A stretch of DNA of 64,000 nucleotides from Opisthocomus hoazin (lineage: Eukaryota > Chordata > Aves > Opisthocomiformes > Opisthocomidae): positions 81,954,504 to 82,018,503 of the forward strand of contig NC_134414.1 in assembly GCF_030867145.1 (NCBI RefSeq), in the 5' to 3' direction. Position 1 is the stretch's first letter, and each line of letters opens with the position of its first letter. Of this stretch, positions 24,201 to 34,300 are shown in pieces. The notes under the pieces were generated by a model that saw only the letters and a program-made list of their open reading frames with translations, was not told the origin of the DNA and made no database searches. A program made the translations under genes and the position numbers.

Positions 24201-25636
24201 TTTTGAAAAGAAAACTCACGCCTTGGGGATGAAGCTGTGCTGAAGTGAAGGCCTAGCCATGCAGAGCCCCATCAGCTACCTGTGATCATCAGCTACCTAT
24301 CAGAAACTTGCTGGCCAGGGTGAGGTTCTGAGAACTTTGCTGGATGAAGGGAGTGATCATACTGAATTTGGTTTTTTTCAAAGAAGTGACAAACTGGTAT
24401 GAAGCCAGCAGGCAATAGCCTGACATGATTTTCAGAGAGAAGGAAAACTATGTCCTTGGGTTTGAAAAGAGAAGTATTTCCTAGTAACATAGCTTGTTGC
24501 AGTGATTTATGATGTATTTTGATGTGAGACTGGGAAAGAATAGCAAAATAGAGTTAAATGAGGTAGCATGGCCTGATAGGTGGAAAGAGGGAACAACGCT
24601 TCTGTCTTCCACTATCTGCAAGAGCTTCTCTGTCTCTCACTGTCAGTCAGTTAAGGAATACACAAAAGCAGCTGACATATTGCCAGAGTCAAGCAGCTTG
24701 GGATAGCAGAGCTGTCCCTGGGAGTGCTCTCAAGGCTATGAGATAGTCCTGTTAGTGCTTTATGTTTGCCACTAATGACACCCATGGGAAATCCTCCCAT
24801 TTCTCTAGGAAATGAACTTGAAGACAGCTCCAACAGCTGATAGTGGGCAGAGGACTGCAGTTGTACATTAAATATCACACCAGCTCAGTCCGTTGTTATG
24901 CTCAGTTTGCTTACCTGATGGTATCATTCCCATAGCATCCTACATCCCCTATGCCGAGATCATCAGCCATCAACAGGACAATGTTTGGCTGTGTGATGAT
25001 GGAAAGCGGTGTCAGTGGTAGCTGCAGAAGCAGAACAAAAATCAGGGATGTGACCAGGGATGTCCTGAAACACAGAAGCAGGAAAGAAGCCAATGACCTG
25101 GCCACTCACCAGTCCCGCTGTGCGTGGCTGAAGACCCTCTGGCGTGAGCCTGGCTGCAGACCAGACCACTCTCTGCCCAGATGTAGTTAAATTTTGATCA
25201 TTGACCCAAACAGATGTCATGAAAAGGAAAATATCAGGACCATAAATTTAAAGTCTCCTTTTCTGATTGTTTCCAGACTTCCTATGAGCAGTCTCACTTG
25301 GGAATTTACATGTGACAGATGACACATAAGTGATTTTGCTTTAGTGGCTTGGGGTGTTTCTTAGAAGTTGGTCTGGGAAACTGAGAATGGGATCGACTTT
25401 GTCTGACATCCTTCTCACTCAGACTCGGACCTTTGTCTTGTGAAGAAGTTAAGAGCAAGAAACACAAACAAGAAATCAAAATCACATTGTGAGTATATGT
25501 TATAGATACACAATGCTACTCTTTTATAATACAGTGTTAAGTCATTATTAAACTTTGCTCACTTTAGATCTGAGGATGATATAACAAGAATTCATGAACT
25601 TTTTTCTTACCAGTAAGATGTTTGTTGCCAAATCAT
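14858..25636 (-). CDS. ARSD: Arylsulfatase D-like (STS/ARSD/ARSL/ARSH group), complete gene, 10 coding exons
   Basis: Spliced CDS on the minus strand, from the ATG at 25636: 25636-25611, 25064-24915, 23920-23799, 22334-22212, 19067-18644, 17906-17770, 17126-16992, 16365-16203, 15914-15793, 15225-14858. All introns are GT-AG with matching phases; the total is 1770 nt, 589 aa plus stop, the usual length for this group. Residues seen: hydrophobic signal peptide (about 10-30), MADD metal ligands (Asp43, Asp44), CTPSR with formylglycine Cys83 and Arg87, Lys142/His144, membrane hairpin (about 194-219 and 221-243), His298, SDHGG (Asp350/His351), GGK (Lys375) and a Cys-rich tail. From family knowledge, it should hydrolyse sulfate esters in the ER/secretory pathway after FGly conversion; the true substrate is unknown. 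Block by block it looks closer to remembered mammalian ARSD (exons 4, 5, 7) than to ARSH or ARSL, but parts of exons 9-10 are ARSH-like, so the orthology is tentative; the family call is firm. Confidence 0.93.
15793..15914 (-). CDS. ARSD: ARSD-like exon 9
   Basis: The 122-nt exon has acceptor TTCTGCTAG at 15915 and donor GACA/GTGAGT at 15792. It encodes [11 protein letters not shown], then [11 protein letters not shown] and [10 protein letters not shown], the conserved C-terminal subdomain entry of the family. The intron upstream (288 nt) is the shortest in the gene. Confidence 0.95.
16203..16365 (-). CDS. ARSD: ARSD-like exon 8: GGK...[11 protein letters not shown] motif
   Basis: The 163-nt exon has donor GACAG/GTAAAA at 16202 and acceptor AATGAAAG at 16366. 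It encodes [20 protein letters not shown], including the active-site Lys375, and then [18 protein letters not shown]. The acceptor's pyrimidine tract is broken by AT-rich sequence, so it is weaker than its neighbours, but the protein match and phase leave little doubt. Confidence 0.94.
16992..17126 (-). CDS. ARSD: ARSD-like exon 7: SDHGG metal-binding loop
   Basis: The 135-nt exon has acceptor GTTTACAG at 17127 and donor TAGAG/GTAAGA at 16991. It encodes residues 329-372, with a sequon at Asn341 (NTT), then YFASDHGG (Asp350 and His351, the position of Asp342/Gln343 in steroid sulfatase) and [10 protein letters not shown]. Its codon phases (two bases in, one base out) match exons 6 and 8. Confidence 0.95.
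17770..17906 (-). CDS. ARSD: ARSD-like exon 6: HxH catalytic histidine and NVEEMDW
   Basis: The 137-nt exon has acceptor TTTTTTTAG at 17907 and donor GGTGG/GTAAGT at 17769. It encodes [20 protein letters not shown] and then [15 protein letters not shown]. The second His of HSH is His298, equivalent to His290 of steroid sulfatase. The middle residue is Ser where the mammalian paralogues I recall have Val. A decayed copy of this exon lies at 6734-6871. Confidence 0.95.
18644..19067 (-). CDS. ARSD: ARSD-like exon 5: KWH motif and transmembrane hairpin
   Basis: At 424 nt it is the largest exon. Acceptor GTCATTTCAG ends at 19068; donor GAAAG/GTAAAA is at 18643. It begins GKWHQGVNC, giving catalytic Lys142 and His144 (Lys134/His136 of steroid sulfatase), then [13 protein letters not shown], then two hydrophobic helices (about 194-219 and 221-243) that form the membrane-anchoring hairpin of this subgroup, and ends [17 protein letters not shown] decayed copy of this exon lies at 7744-8190. 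Confidence 0.95.
22212..22334 (-). CDS. ARSD: ARSD-like exon 4
   Basis: The 123-nt exon is bounded by an acceptor ATTTTTTAG at 22335 and a donor ATAG/GTATGG at 22211. It encodes residues 101-140, ending [15 protein letters not shown] and GYSTGLI, the conserved linker between the active-site helix and the KWH motif. A sequon is present at Asn122 (NET). This exon agrees with remembered human ARSD better than ARSH (for example the ILQQ.GY run). Confidence 0.93.
22555..22607. repeat. (TTTTA)n microsatellite in intron 3 of the ARSD-like gene
   Basis: About ten nearly perfect copies of TTTTA, reading (TAAAA)n on the gene's sense strand, roughly 220 bases upstream of the exon 4 acceptor. Confidence 0.97.
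23799..23920 (-). CDS. ARSD: ARSD-like exon 3: catalytic CTPSR formylglycine motif
   Basis: The acceptor ATTTTTAG ends at 23921 and the donor CGATCAG/GTTTGC is at 23798. The 122-nt exon encodes [17 protein letters not shown] and then the sulfatase signature: [16 protein letters not shown], Cys83 being the residue oxidised to formylglycine and Arg87 its stabilising partner. The donor is weaker than the others (GTTTGC), but the phase (one G carried over) matches exon 4 exactly, rebuilding RSGM as in mammals. Confidence 0.95.
24915..25064 (-). CDS. ARSD: ARSD-like exon 2: signal peptide core and first metal-binding motif
   Basis: Its strong acceptor has a long pyrimidine tract ending TTTCAG at 25065; the donor ATCAG/GTAAG is at 24914. 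It is 150 nt long and encodes residues 10-58. These include the hydrophobic signal core, then [15 protein letters not shown], where the paired Asp43-Asp44 correspond to the calcium ligands Asp35-Asp36 of steroid sulfatase, and a sequon at Asn55 (NDT) at the same place as the family's conserved glycosylation site. Confidence 0.93.
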
Positions 25637-25702
25637 TTCTGCATTTGGAGTGTTCAGATCCTGCAAAAGCACCTTGTCATGTTTGTATCTTCCTAGCAGT
25701 CA
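25611..25702 (-). CDS. ARSD: ARSD-like exon with start codon (coding 25636-25611) and 5' leader
   Basis: The acceptor (TTTTTATTGCAG) ends at 25703 and the donor (CTG/GTAAGA) begins at 25610. The last ATG of the exon, at 25636, encodes MIWQQTSY plus two bases (TG) that join the G of the next exon to make Trp9. The join yields a short polar N-terminus followed by a long hydrophobic run, as expected of a secretory signal peptide. Two earlier ATGs in the exon open only very short ORFs. This start was inferred because the next exon has no in-frame ATG before the mature domain and is preceded in frame by a stop. Confidence 0.72.
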
Positions 25703-28291
25703 CTGCAATAAAAATAGATAAAAAACTTAATTAAAGTCTATCAACATTCTCTGGTTTATTTACTTCTGTGCACCTCAGATTGTACCCTAAATGAAGAAGA
25801 GTAAAGGCATTAATGTTATTTTTATTGCTAGCACTTCTTCACTTCTTAGAGGAATTTTTGTGTAGTTTATCTTAAAATATCAAAATAATTCTCTTTTGCT
25901 ACATGACTCAGCTGTATGAAAAATTCTTACTGTTCAGAAAGGAAGAGAAGAGCTTTTTAAAATCCAGTCCTCTGTATCATTTATTTTTCTGTAATGACAG
26001 AGAGAGTAGCAGCCTGCTGCTTCTTCACATAAAGTGCCAAGCTTCCTTTCAGGCTTGTAAAAGATAGCTTTAGTTGTGGAAATTCTAGTCATCCTCTTCC
26101 AATGATGACACTTCCTTAGAAGACACTGAATTTGTGACCTCCTGTTGTTTGACTCTGAGCTGAGCCTTTTCCCTCTTTGCGTGTGTCAAATTTCAGGGTG
26201 TGATGCTCTTTTCCCCCTTTCTGCACAGCTTTGTGGAAAGGTTCCTCTGGGGCTTTCTCTTTCACTGCCAGGACAAGGCAAACTGTTCAAAGGCTTTGAA
26301 GTAAGGGCCAAATGCCCTTGGTTCAAAGGCTTTAAAATAGACTCCTTTCAAATTTATCCCATGTCTGATTGAACTATCCCAAGCATCTCATTTTTATAAA
26401 TTATGTTGGTTTCACATTTTGTTTTTCAGAAATGATATTATTTAGCAGCTTAATTAATATCCATAGTTCTTACATTTTATTCATCAACACTACAGGCCTC
26501 AAAGAGAAAACACGAATTTCTATGCTGAGTAAATTGGCATCCGAACAGCTCTAAACACTTATTTACAAATATCAATGCTGATGCAACATCACTGTCTACA
26601 GACACTCAGACTTAATTTCCTGCAGTTGGATTTGTGCCTTTGCTGCATCCTCTGTAGGTACAGGAAAGATATTGAATGACGCCACAGCCATCTTTTACAT
26701 ATACGTATTGTCTGCCTCCAAAACATTTGAAGTAAATGGGAGTTGGAAATATTCAAATTTAATTGTGTGATACACTGATCCAAAGCACAGGCTGGAGCTC
26801 AAGGCTGAGTTTCCTCACAACGTGCCTGTAAAATAGCAGGTGATAGGCAGAGAACAGTTACTGCACTGGCTGGTGTTATCCCTGCCAAACCTTTTCCTTA
26901 ATAAGAGGCAATGGGAGTCTGATCAGGGAAACTTTAGCAGCTCGAGTGGGGCAACAGGGACAGTGAAAGCAGCTTGCCCTGTTCCTGGTCTTTCTGGGCA
27001 GTCAGGGGGGACCTCAGGTCCCTGCACTGCAACGTGCTTACTTGTTCAGCCCCCGGCATCTGGGCAGCAGCCAGTGCCCACCTGATTCAGCCCCAGGCAG
27101 GTTGGAGGATGCCTTTTTGGGGACCTCTTGGGGATCACTTTTGCCAAAGTGGCACTTAAGCCATGCTGCAAGCAAACTGTCCACTTTGCTGTCTGAATTG
27201 AATGGAGCTTAAAGCAAAACTCTTTCATTATTTAACCCCCCAAAAGTAATTTAGATTTGATCCCTTTCTTCATCTATTTTAATAATGCAGGGGGGTATAG
27301 CTGGCATATCTTTCATGTTTTACTAACAGTTTTCCTTTACTGATTAAACTGTTTTAACCCATCTTAGCTTTTCTATCAAAATACTTACAAGCTACAGAAA
27401 TCCAAATTCAAGCCAGTTTGCATAAGAGAAAGTATTAATATTTTTAGATGCATTGAGATACGCTTTTCACAAGAACAGTACCTATTTGTGGCATCAGTTT
27501 GGCAACACTCAGTCAAAAGTCTTACAGGTAATTCCATTTAAATTTGCACTGTTCAGTCTGTGAAAATGTTTTTTAAAAATTCTTATTTTGTAGATCAGAT
27601 ATAGACAAAATAAAAGCCAGACTCATGATAATAAGTTGCCTGCTCTCACATTATACACAGGCTTGTACAAGAACAATGTTATTGTAAAGGGAAATGCCTT
27701 TTAAAAACTTCCTGGAGATATTTTTATCTACAGAAGCAAAAAATATTTCCAAATACCCATTAAAATTTTCCTGTACATTTCCCTGCATAGTAAGGGAGGA
27801 ATACAGTACCTGATCAAGTTACGCTCAAAGCAGGTAGCTGATACACTGGAGCGTGAGCTTATTTTCGGTCGACTTAAAACAGTTCCAAATTTTTCAGCAC
27901 AACTGTTGCTACAGCACAGCAACTAACATCTGTTTCTGGAGGCAGCCCTTAAATCTGCCCCAGCTGCTCATGCGCGCTTTGCCACAGGAAAGCCTTGTAA
28001 TACCGGAGCTTGCAAGTGGCTGGATGGTCTAACTTATCCCAGAGTCCCTTAAGCTGCACGTCCCACTGCCGTCTGCACAACGCTGACATTCACACACGCA
28101 TGAGGGTCGGGCTGGGGAACACCACAGATGCAGCTAAAATGCTTTCTGCCCAAGCAGTGATTTCTCAAGGGAAGGGAAGGGAAGGACCTCCTTCAAGTCT
28201 GAGACACTCCAGTGAAAGGCACTATAAATAACTGTTCCCCGAAAACCTCTCCTCGCTTCCACCAAGGAAAACAGAAAATTGCTGTACTTAC

Positions 28292-28397
28292 GAAGCAGCA
28301 ATTCTTTGTCTGTAGAAACAGGAATTGAATTAATATCCTCACTTTGTGGCAGCCCCGAGTGCCTGCAGCGATGACAATTCTATGTCTGCATGCGCAG
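28292..28397 (-). promoter_or_regulatory. Possible promoter and noncoding first exon of the ARSD-like gene
   Basis: On the minus strand a near-ideal donor (GCTTC/GTAAGTAC) begins at 28291, and about 100 bases upstream (28388-28397) is a TGCGCATGC core resembling an NRF-1 site, a common element of TATA-less promoters. A leader exon ending at 28292 could splice to the acceptor before 25702. A second GCGC-containing site (27969-27977) and a donor-like CAG/GTACTG near 27810 offer an alternative first exon. This is all inference from motifs. Confidence 0.35.
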
Positions 28398-28399
28398 TA

Positions 28400-31300
28400 A
28401 GAAATAGTTTTAGGGTGTGGAGAGGAAGTGCCGGCAAGAGACCTGAATTTGGTTCTGCAGAACATGAGTCATTTGGCTTCACTTCTGAGTGCTGGCAGTT
28501 TCCTAGTAATCACTCAAAGGGACAAATTAAGGTTATGTGCTGGCTAATTCTTCCTTTATTGATTTTTCTTGTTTGAGTCCTGTTGTACCAAATATTTTGG
28601 TAGAACATGAGATACTATCAAACTGCAACCTTGCTTTACTGACGGAGAATTTCCTGTGTTTTCATATCTTAAAAGAGAAGGGAGATGTTGTTGTGAGTTG
28701 GTGGTTCATCACCAGTTGCAGTGCTCAGGTTGCTTTTCTGGTAGAGCACTTCTGGGGCAAGTTACAGCATCATCGGTGATCCCTCCCCTGCTCTCTCCCA
28801 CCCCAACATTTCCATGCTGGAGTGGTTACAGCCGACACACATGTGAGAAGTGATGTGTCTGGTTTTCCTTCTCTCGGTGCCTGCTTCCTTATCCCCACCC
28901 CTGTTACAGCATCTCAGTCTGTACCTTTCCAGTTCCCATTCCCCTTCACCGTGCCTTTAGCTCTTCAGGATCCATTAACGTGTAGGATTTCTTGTTGTCT
29001 GATGCCCTCTGCTGCTGTGTATTTTCTGAAAATAAAGCACCTTCTGAGGTGCTGGGTTTTTCTATCCAGGATGCCATCACTCCCAGCCAGGCCCTGCTCA
29101 CTGGGAGAGCCTCTCGCAGCTGGGGTCTCCTCCACAGCTCTCCTATTCTCCTCGTGTTTTTTCCAGGACTTCTTGCAAATTATATAGTATTTGTAATGGA
29201 GAACCACAAACTATAACTCCTATGTTATTTACTAAATTTAGAATGTAGCAGAAAATCGGTTGCACGTCTGCAGTTACACTGCAGGAACACGTCTTCATTG
29301 CTTTGTGCATAGCCTTCTTCTGACACAGAAAGAGCTAGACCAGGTCACTGCTGTGAGTAGCACTCATTGAAATTTGGCCACTGGGATTTTCCAGCTGGGC
29401 ACAGCTGTGGTGCAGTGAAGCTAAAGGATGGAGGGTAGTGCTTGTGGTCTAAAGACTTTCCTCTCAGATTGAAAACTTGCAGTTATTTTGGTGTTTAATC
29501 TTTGAAGAAGGGAAAGACGAATGCCCTCTCAGTGGTGCCACGTAAATATGGCATTTTTTAAAAGGTCTGGGCAGCGTTAATTCTGTTCCCAGCCACTGCA
29601 CTAACTGCCTCTGGCTGTTTTTCTGTGGGGAAATCTTTAGAAAGCCTGTATTTGTTCAGAATGTGGAATGAATGTGGAATTTTGCAGAAGGCTTGCATAC
29701 TCTCATCTTTTACCCTCATTTTCTTTAAACTGAGTACTGGAGGAAGTAGCGCTCACTGGTCCTACTAAAGTACTTCTACATCTAAGAGCCGAAGGCCCAA
29801 GTTAGTAGCAGTTTCATACTAGGATGTGATGATCAAGAGGCTCCCTCTAGCGACTAATTTATTTTTGAAATCTTGTAATGTTTCAGAGAATATTGGACTC
29901 ACGCTCCACCTTTCTCAAAGTCATTATGCAATGATGTGAAATGGTGTTGTTTCTTTGAACTCTGATTTACACTAGGTCTTCAAGGCCTGAATGCCTGGGA
30001 GCAGATGCAGAGCGTTACCTTTTGTCCTGGAGCACGTAAGACAGGTTTGCAACGCTGGGAAGGAACCTGTATTACATGCACTCCAGGACCGCTCTGCAAC
30101 GTTAGCCAAAGTACAGTAAGTGGGGTTGAGTGGGAGAGTCACTTCAAAACTGCACTCATGGTCTGGGGTAAAGCAGTAATTCAGATGCCCCAAATCCTGC
30201 CTAAAGCTCGGCTTAGAAGGCTGCTGCTCTGGAGTCTCAGAGAACGATTCAGATTACTTACACACCATCTAACCTCTTGCGAAAATCTAATAATCAGTGT
30301 GTTTCCATTTTTGAAAAGCAATTTGCTGAGCTATCTAAGCATAACAGCCTACTTCGGCCTGTATAAATGGTAGGGGCCAGGTACTTATGTGGAGGTATGG
30401 TCTAACTCTTCAGCAGAGTATGATGGGAACTTAGGTAAAAACTGGAAACCTTTTTTTCTGGATCTTGCTCCCATGATTTTTGGTGATTTTTTTTTTTTTT
30501 AAATTAAAAGCCACAAATAAGGTGCATAAAGAACACTTACGACAGGAACCATGGCTCTGGATGTCGCTTTCAGGAATCCCACCTTTTGCAAGAGCTGGAT
30601 GTTAGCCCTCTTCAGAGTAGCTTATAGCCTGTTACAAGGTAGTTAAAAGTAAGAGGGGCCATGACCACTCTGTCCAGCTCAGGAAAAACCGCTGTAAACG
30701 ATCTTCAATGGAAAAGGAACAGTCTTCTCCTTCTAGTGCTTGGCTGCACAAGAGGATGCTGAATTCTGACTTCCGAGGTCCTTCTGCTGACCTTGGTTAT
30801 GCACTTCTTTTGTTGCAGATTTACAGTTTACAGCTTCTTTTTTTTTTTTTTTTGTTGGCTTCTTCCCACTCAGGACAGCACAGCCCCTATGGGGTCCCAC
30901 AGTGGTGGCCGCTTCTCTGTATGCTGCTCTGGAGGGGCACCTGCCTGCTCTAAGCACCATATCATCACTCCTGCTGTTGACTTCTCCAGGCAATGCAAAT
31001 TGTGTATGCATCCATGGCAGTCTGTAGGGATGCTACTTTTTAGGAACAGCTGCATGTAAGTTAAATGCTTAATAACAGGCAGGTGGTCTCTTGTCCTCTC
31101 TTCCTTCTACTGTAGTGAATGTAGTGATAGCCTAATGTGTGTGAATATGTATGCACATACAAGAATTTACAGAGCTTGTTTCAAATATTTATGTGGTTTT
31201 TTTTTCCAATGGAAAAGAAGATCAAACCAGATTTAGAACAGTTTTTACGCAGTTGAGGCTGCTAGATTAAAATTTACATTGAAAATGATTAAAAACAAAA

Positions 31301-34300
31301 CAAAACAGGAATGTTTCACAAGCAATAAAATCAATACAGAGTGGGGAGATCTGAAAGAAATCGTGGATTTTCTCTGTCAATGTACAAAATACATAAAGCA
31401 GATTTTGATAGCTTTTGGAAGCAAGACACATATCTAGCATGGTCTTAAAAACCCTGCCCTTTAAAACTGCTTAAATCTGTAAGAGGCTGGGATAAAGCAC
31501 AAGAGTGCATGAGGATCTGAAGGTATTACCTGATCCCTTGTTCTGCTGCTTTATGAATTTTCCAGCACTGCAGCTGTTCTTGTAGATACCAAGAGCTGTA
31601 GTCTCAGTGGGGTGCTATTCCAACTACAGCGGACGGTTAAAAATCTACAGTATTTAGTTTCCTACTGTTTTCTGATGCCGAGACTAAATACAATCACATA
31701 GATGGGGATTATCTAGACAAGGTACTACAAGAATTTTGCAAAATATCTTTACTAGCATGATAATTCATAAGATAACAGAGTGAAACAGCACAAGCCACCA
31801 GTGTCGCTAAATAGAGACTAGGTAAGGCACTTACAGGGTGTCACAGTGTTTCAATGTTTTTAGAAATTTGAGTAGTATGAAGTCAAGAATGTCATTGTGT
31901 TAATATGTTTTATGAAAGGTTTTCAAGATGAAATATAGGAGGCTTTGGTTTCTATTGCTTATTAATTAGCAATTAATAATAATGGCTATTAATAATTGGA
32001 TATTATAAAAAATTCTAGTAAAATAAACAGCACAACATCTTTGAGTATTTGAGGTCAATTTTTCTGTTTACTGGGAAGTGTTCATTTAAATCCAAGACAG
32101 AGGAAATCTGTAATTTAACATCCACAGAAGTATGGAATCTTAAAAGGTAAAAGGTCATGAGACTCCTTAAAAAGCTGGGAGCTGTTTCATAAAGGAAATG
32201 TTGTGTACAGATTACATATGATTTACAGGGGACAGAACAAAACTCATGTTGTCTGCAAACAGACCCAATGGCATAGTTAAAAAGAAGCCCTGGAGCACAT
32301 TTCAGTAACAGTTACTATTTTATAGACAGGCTGTTCACAAGTCAGCTTAAAATTATCTTCAGTATTCTTCTGGCAACTGCCACAAGCTGCAATTTCTGAG
32401 TTAAGCATTTCAAAAATCATGACATGTTTTGATTTCAAGCCTGCTAATTCTAATCATCATCACTGAAGGAACAATGGAGAGAAAAAAGGATAACGCTCAC
32501 CTGTATATATAGAGGATTAAAAATAGTTCTTGCTACATCAAAGCCCTATCAAACAGTATTTTTGTATTACAAGCTTGAAGTAGACTACTTGTTGTTCCGA
32601 ACTGGGGATCGTCTTCAGAGACTAGGCCCTCTTCCCTGTTTAAAGTCACAAGTCACGTAAATAATCCATTACAATAATCACAGCTGAGCACCTAAACAGC
32701 TCCAGCGTTGCAGACAGGGGTTCATCACAGGGATATTGTTTGCACTCTCAGTGAACGCAACTTTGCTCCAGAAGTCATCGGTGGGAACATTTCTAATAAA
32801 GCTGCAAAGAAACAGCTTCGCTGTGATGGCCTACAGAGAACAAAGAAATGGATTAGGGGTCTGAAATATTTTTATGTCAATGGCATTCTTAAACCAACGT
32901 TGTACTGCAGACTTCTGCTGGCATAACTATATTGGTCGAGGGTGTGAAATGCATCTTTGCCAGTGTATTGTGGGAAAGAAACGGCTAAACCAGACTAAAA
33001 TGCTAGTAGTGATTTTTGTTTTGGTACAAAACGTGTCTTTAGCAGGACTGGTTGGCAGATACCGTATTCCACCATGCCGTTTAAGTGCTCTGAAAATGGA
33101 TGCGGTCTCATCACTTGTAAATGTGCTGTATCTTCTTCTAACACCTCATTTCAACATCTGTAGGCTTGGGTGAAGGTGAGTAGACACATATATCAAAATA
33201 CCCTTGGAATTATTGCTTGCACCTTATATGCTGTGATTTGGAATCCAAATACTATAGCATCTGTAGCCTTATAAAAATACTGTGAACTCTGTTTCACTCT
33301 TGCTATGCCAATTACCTATCAGTTTAGGAAGTTAAAGATTTAATTCCTTTCCCCCCATGTGTATATTTTATTTTAATATGTCTGATTTTCCTACCCATTC
33401 CCTCCCTCTTGGCTTTTTGTGGTTTGCAATTAAGTACTGTAGACTCCCCCTTTTATAAATCAGTGGATTAAATTCTGCTGCTAGTGTAGCTTGGGGAAGG
33501 TCACCACTACAGGCTATACCCACAAATGTAATTACAAAGTTTTATCTTTTGCTCCTTCTATACATATATCTCTTGAGTCATTAAGAAATGTTTTTGAAAT
33601 TGTGAATTCTCTTTCATTTTCTTGTTACAGAAGTTAAAGTAGTAACTTTACATTTGGCATTGTATTAAGGAGATTTTCGGAAGAAGAACTAGAATTCCCT
33701 TCTTTCATTTTTAAAATCAACAATTCTGTAATGCTTGGCAAAATACTTCTACAAGTAAAATTTCCTTGTGTTTTACGTGCCACATATTTACTAACTATTG
33801 CACTCATTTAAAAGTTACTTTATTTTTAGTTTTATCCTGGAATTTACCAGCTTGGGTTTACCAATGGAGCAGATCAGATTTCCCACAAACTGCGGACTTC
33901 CTTCCTTCCTGTATTTTGTTACAGGCACTGGCTGGTTTCGAAATATTAAACAAACCAAGAGTCTCTCCTGCAGTTTTATAACTTAATTGGTTTCCAACCG
34001 TAAGTGCTGAGCAATACCAGGTACTTGATTTCTGCTATGCTGCCAAAGTCAACGGTTGCCTCTGGGCTCCCTCCTAGCTTTTGATCATCAGCAGTACGGG
34101 CTACATCTGCCTCCAGGTTTACCAGGGATCCAGAGAGGCTCCAAACTCTTTGTTCATTCCTAGATTTCTTTCCCCTGCAGACCCTTCCCCTCCTGCCCCA
34201 CTGCAGCCCCACAGCACACCCTGACCCAAGCACCCTTGTTTCAGAGTCTTCACTAATCCTAAATGTTCAATTCACTGCAGAAGGACTGGAGATGCACGTG

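Noticed and set aside
24911..25105. Minus-strand frame starting at 25105 as the sulfatase N-terminus
   Set aside because: The first codon is GTG, not ATG, and a TGA lies directly upstream in frame. A strong acceptor at 25065 shows that the frame before it is intron.
24963..25220. Minus-strand ATG frame at 25220 ending at a CTG/GTGAGT donor, with an 87-nt intron to a CAG at 25022
   Set aside because: It joins in phase, but gives a polar N-terminus without a signal peptide and has no acceptor; the 25636 start with the 25065 acceptor fits the family much better.
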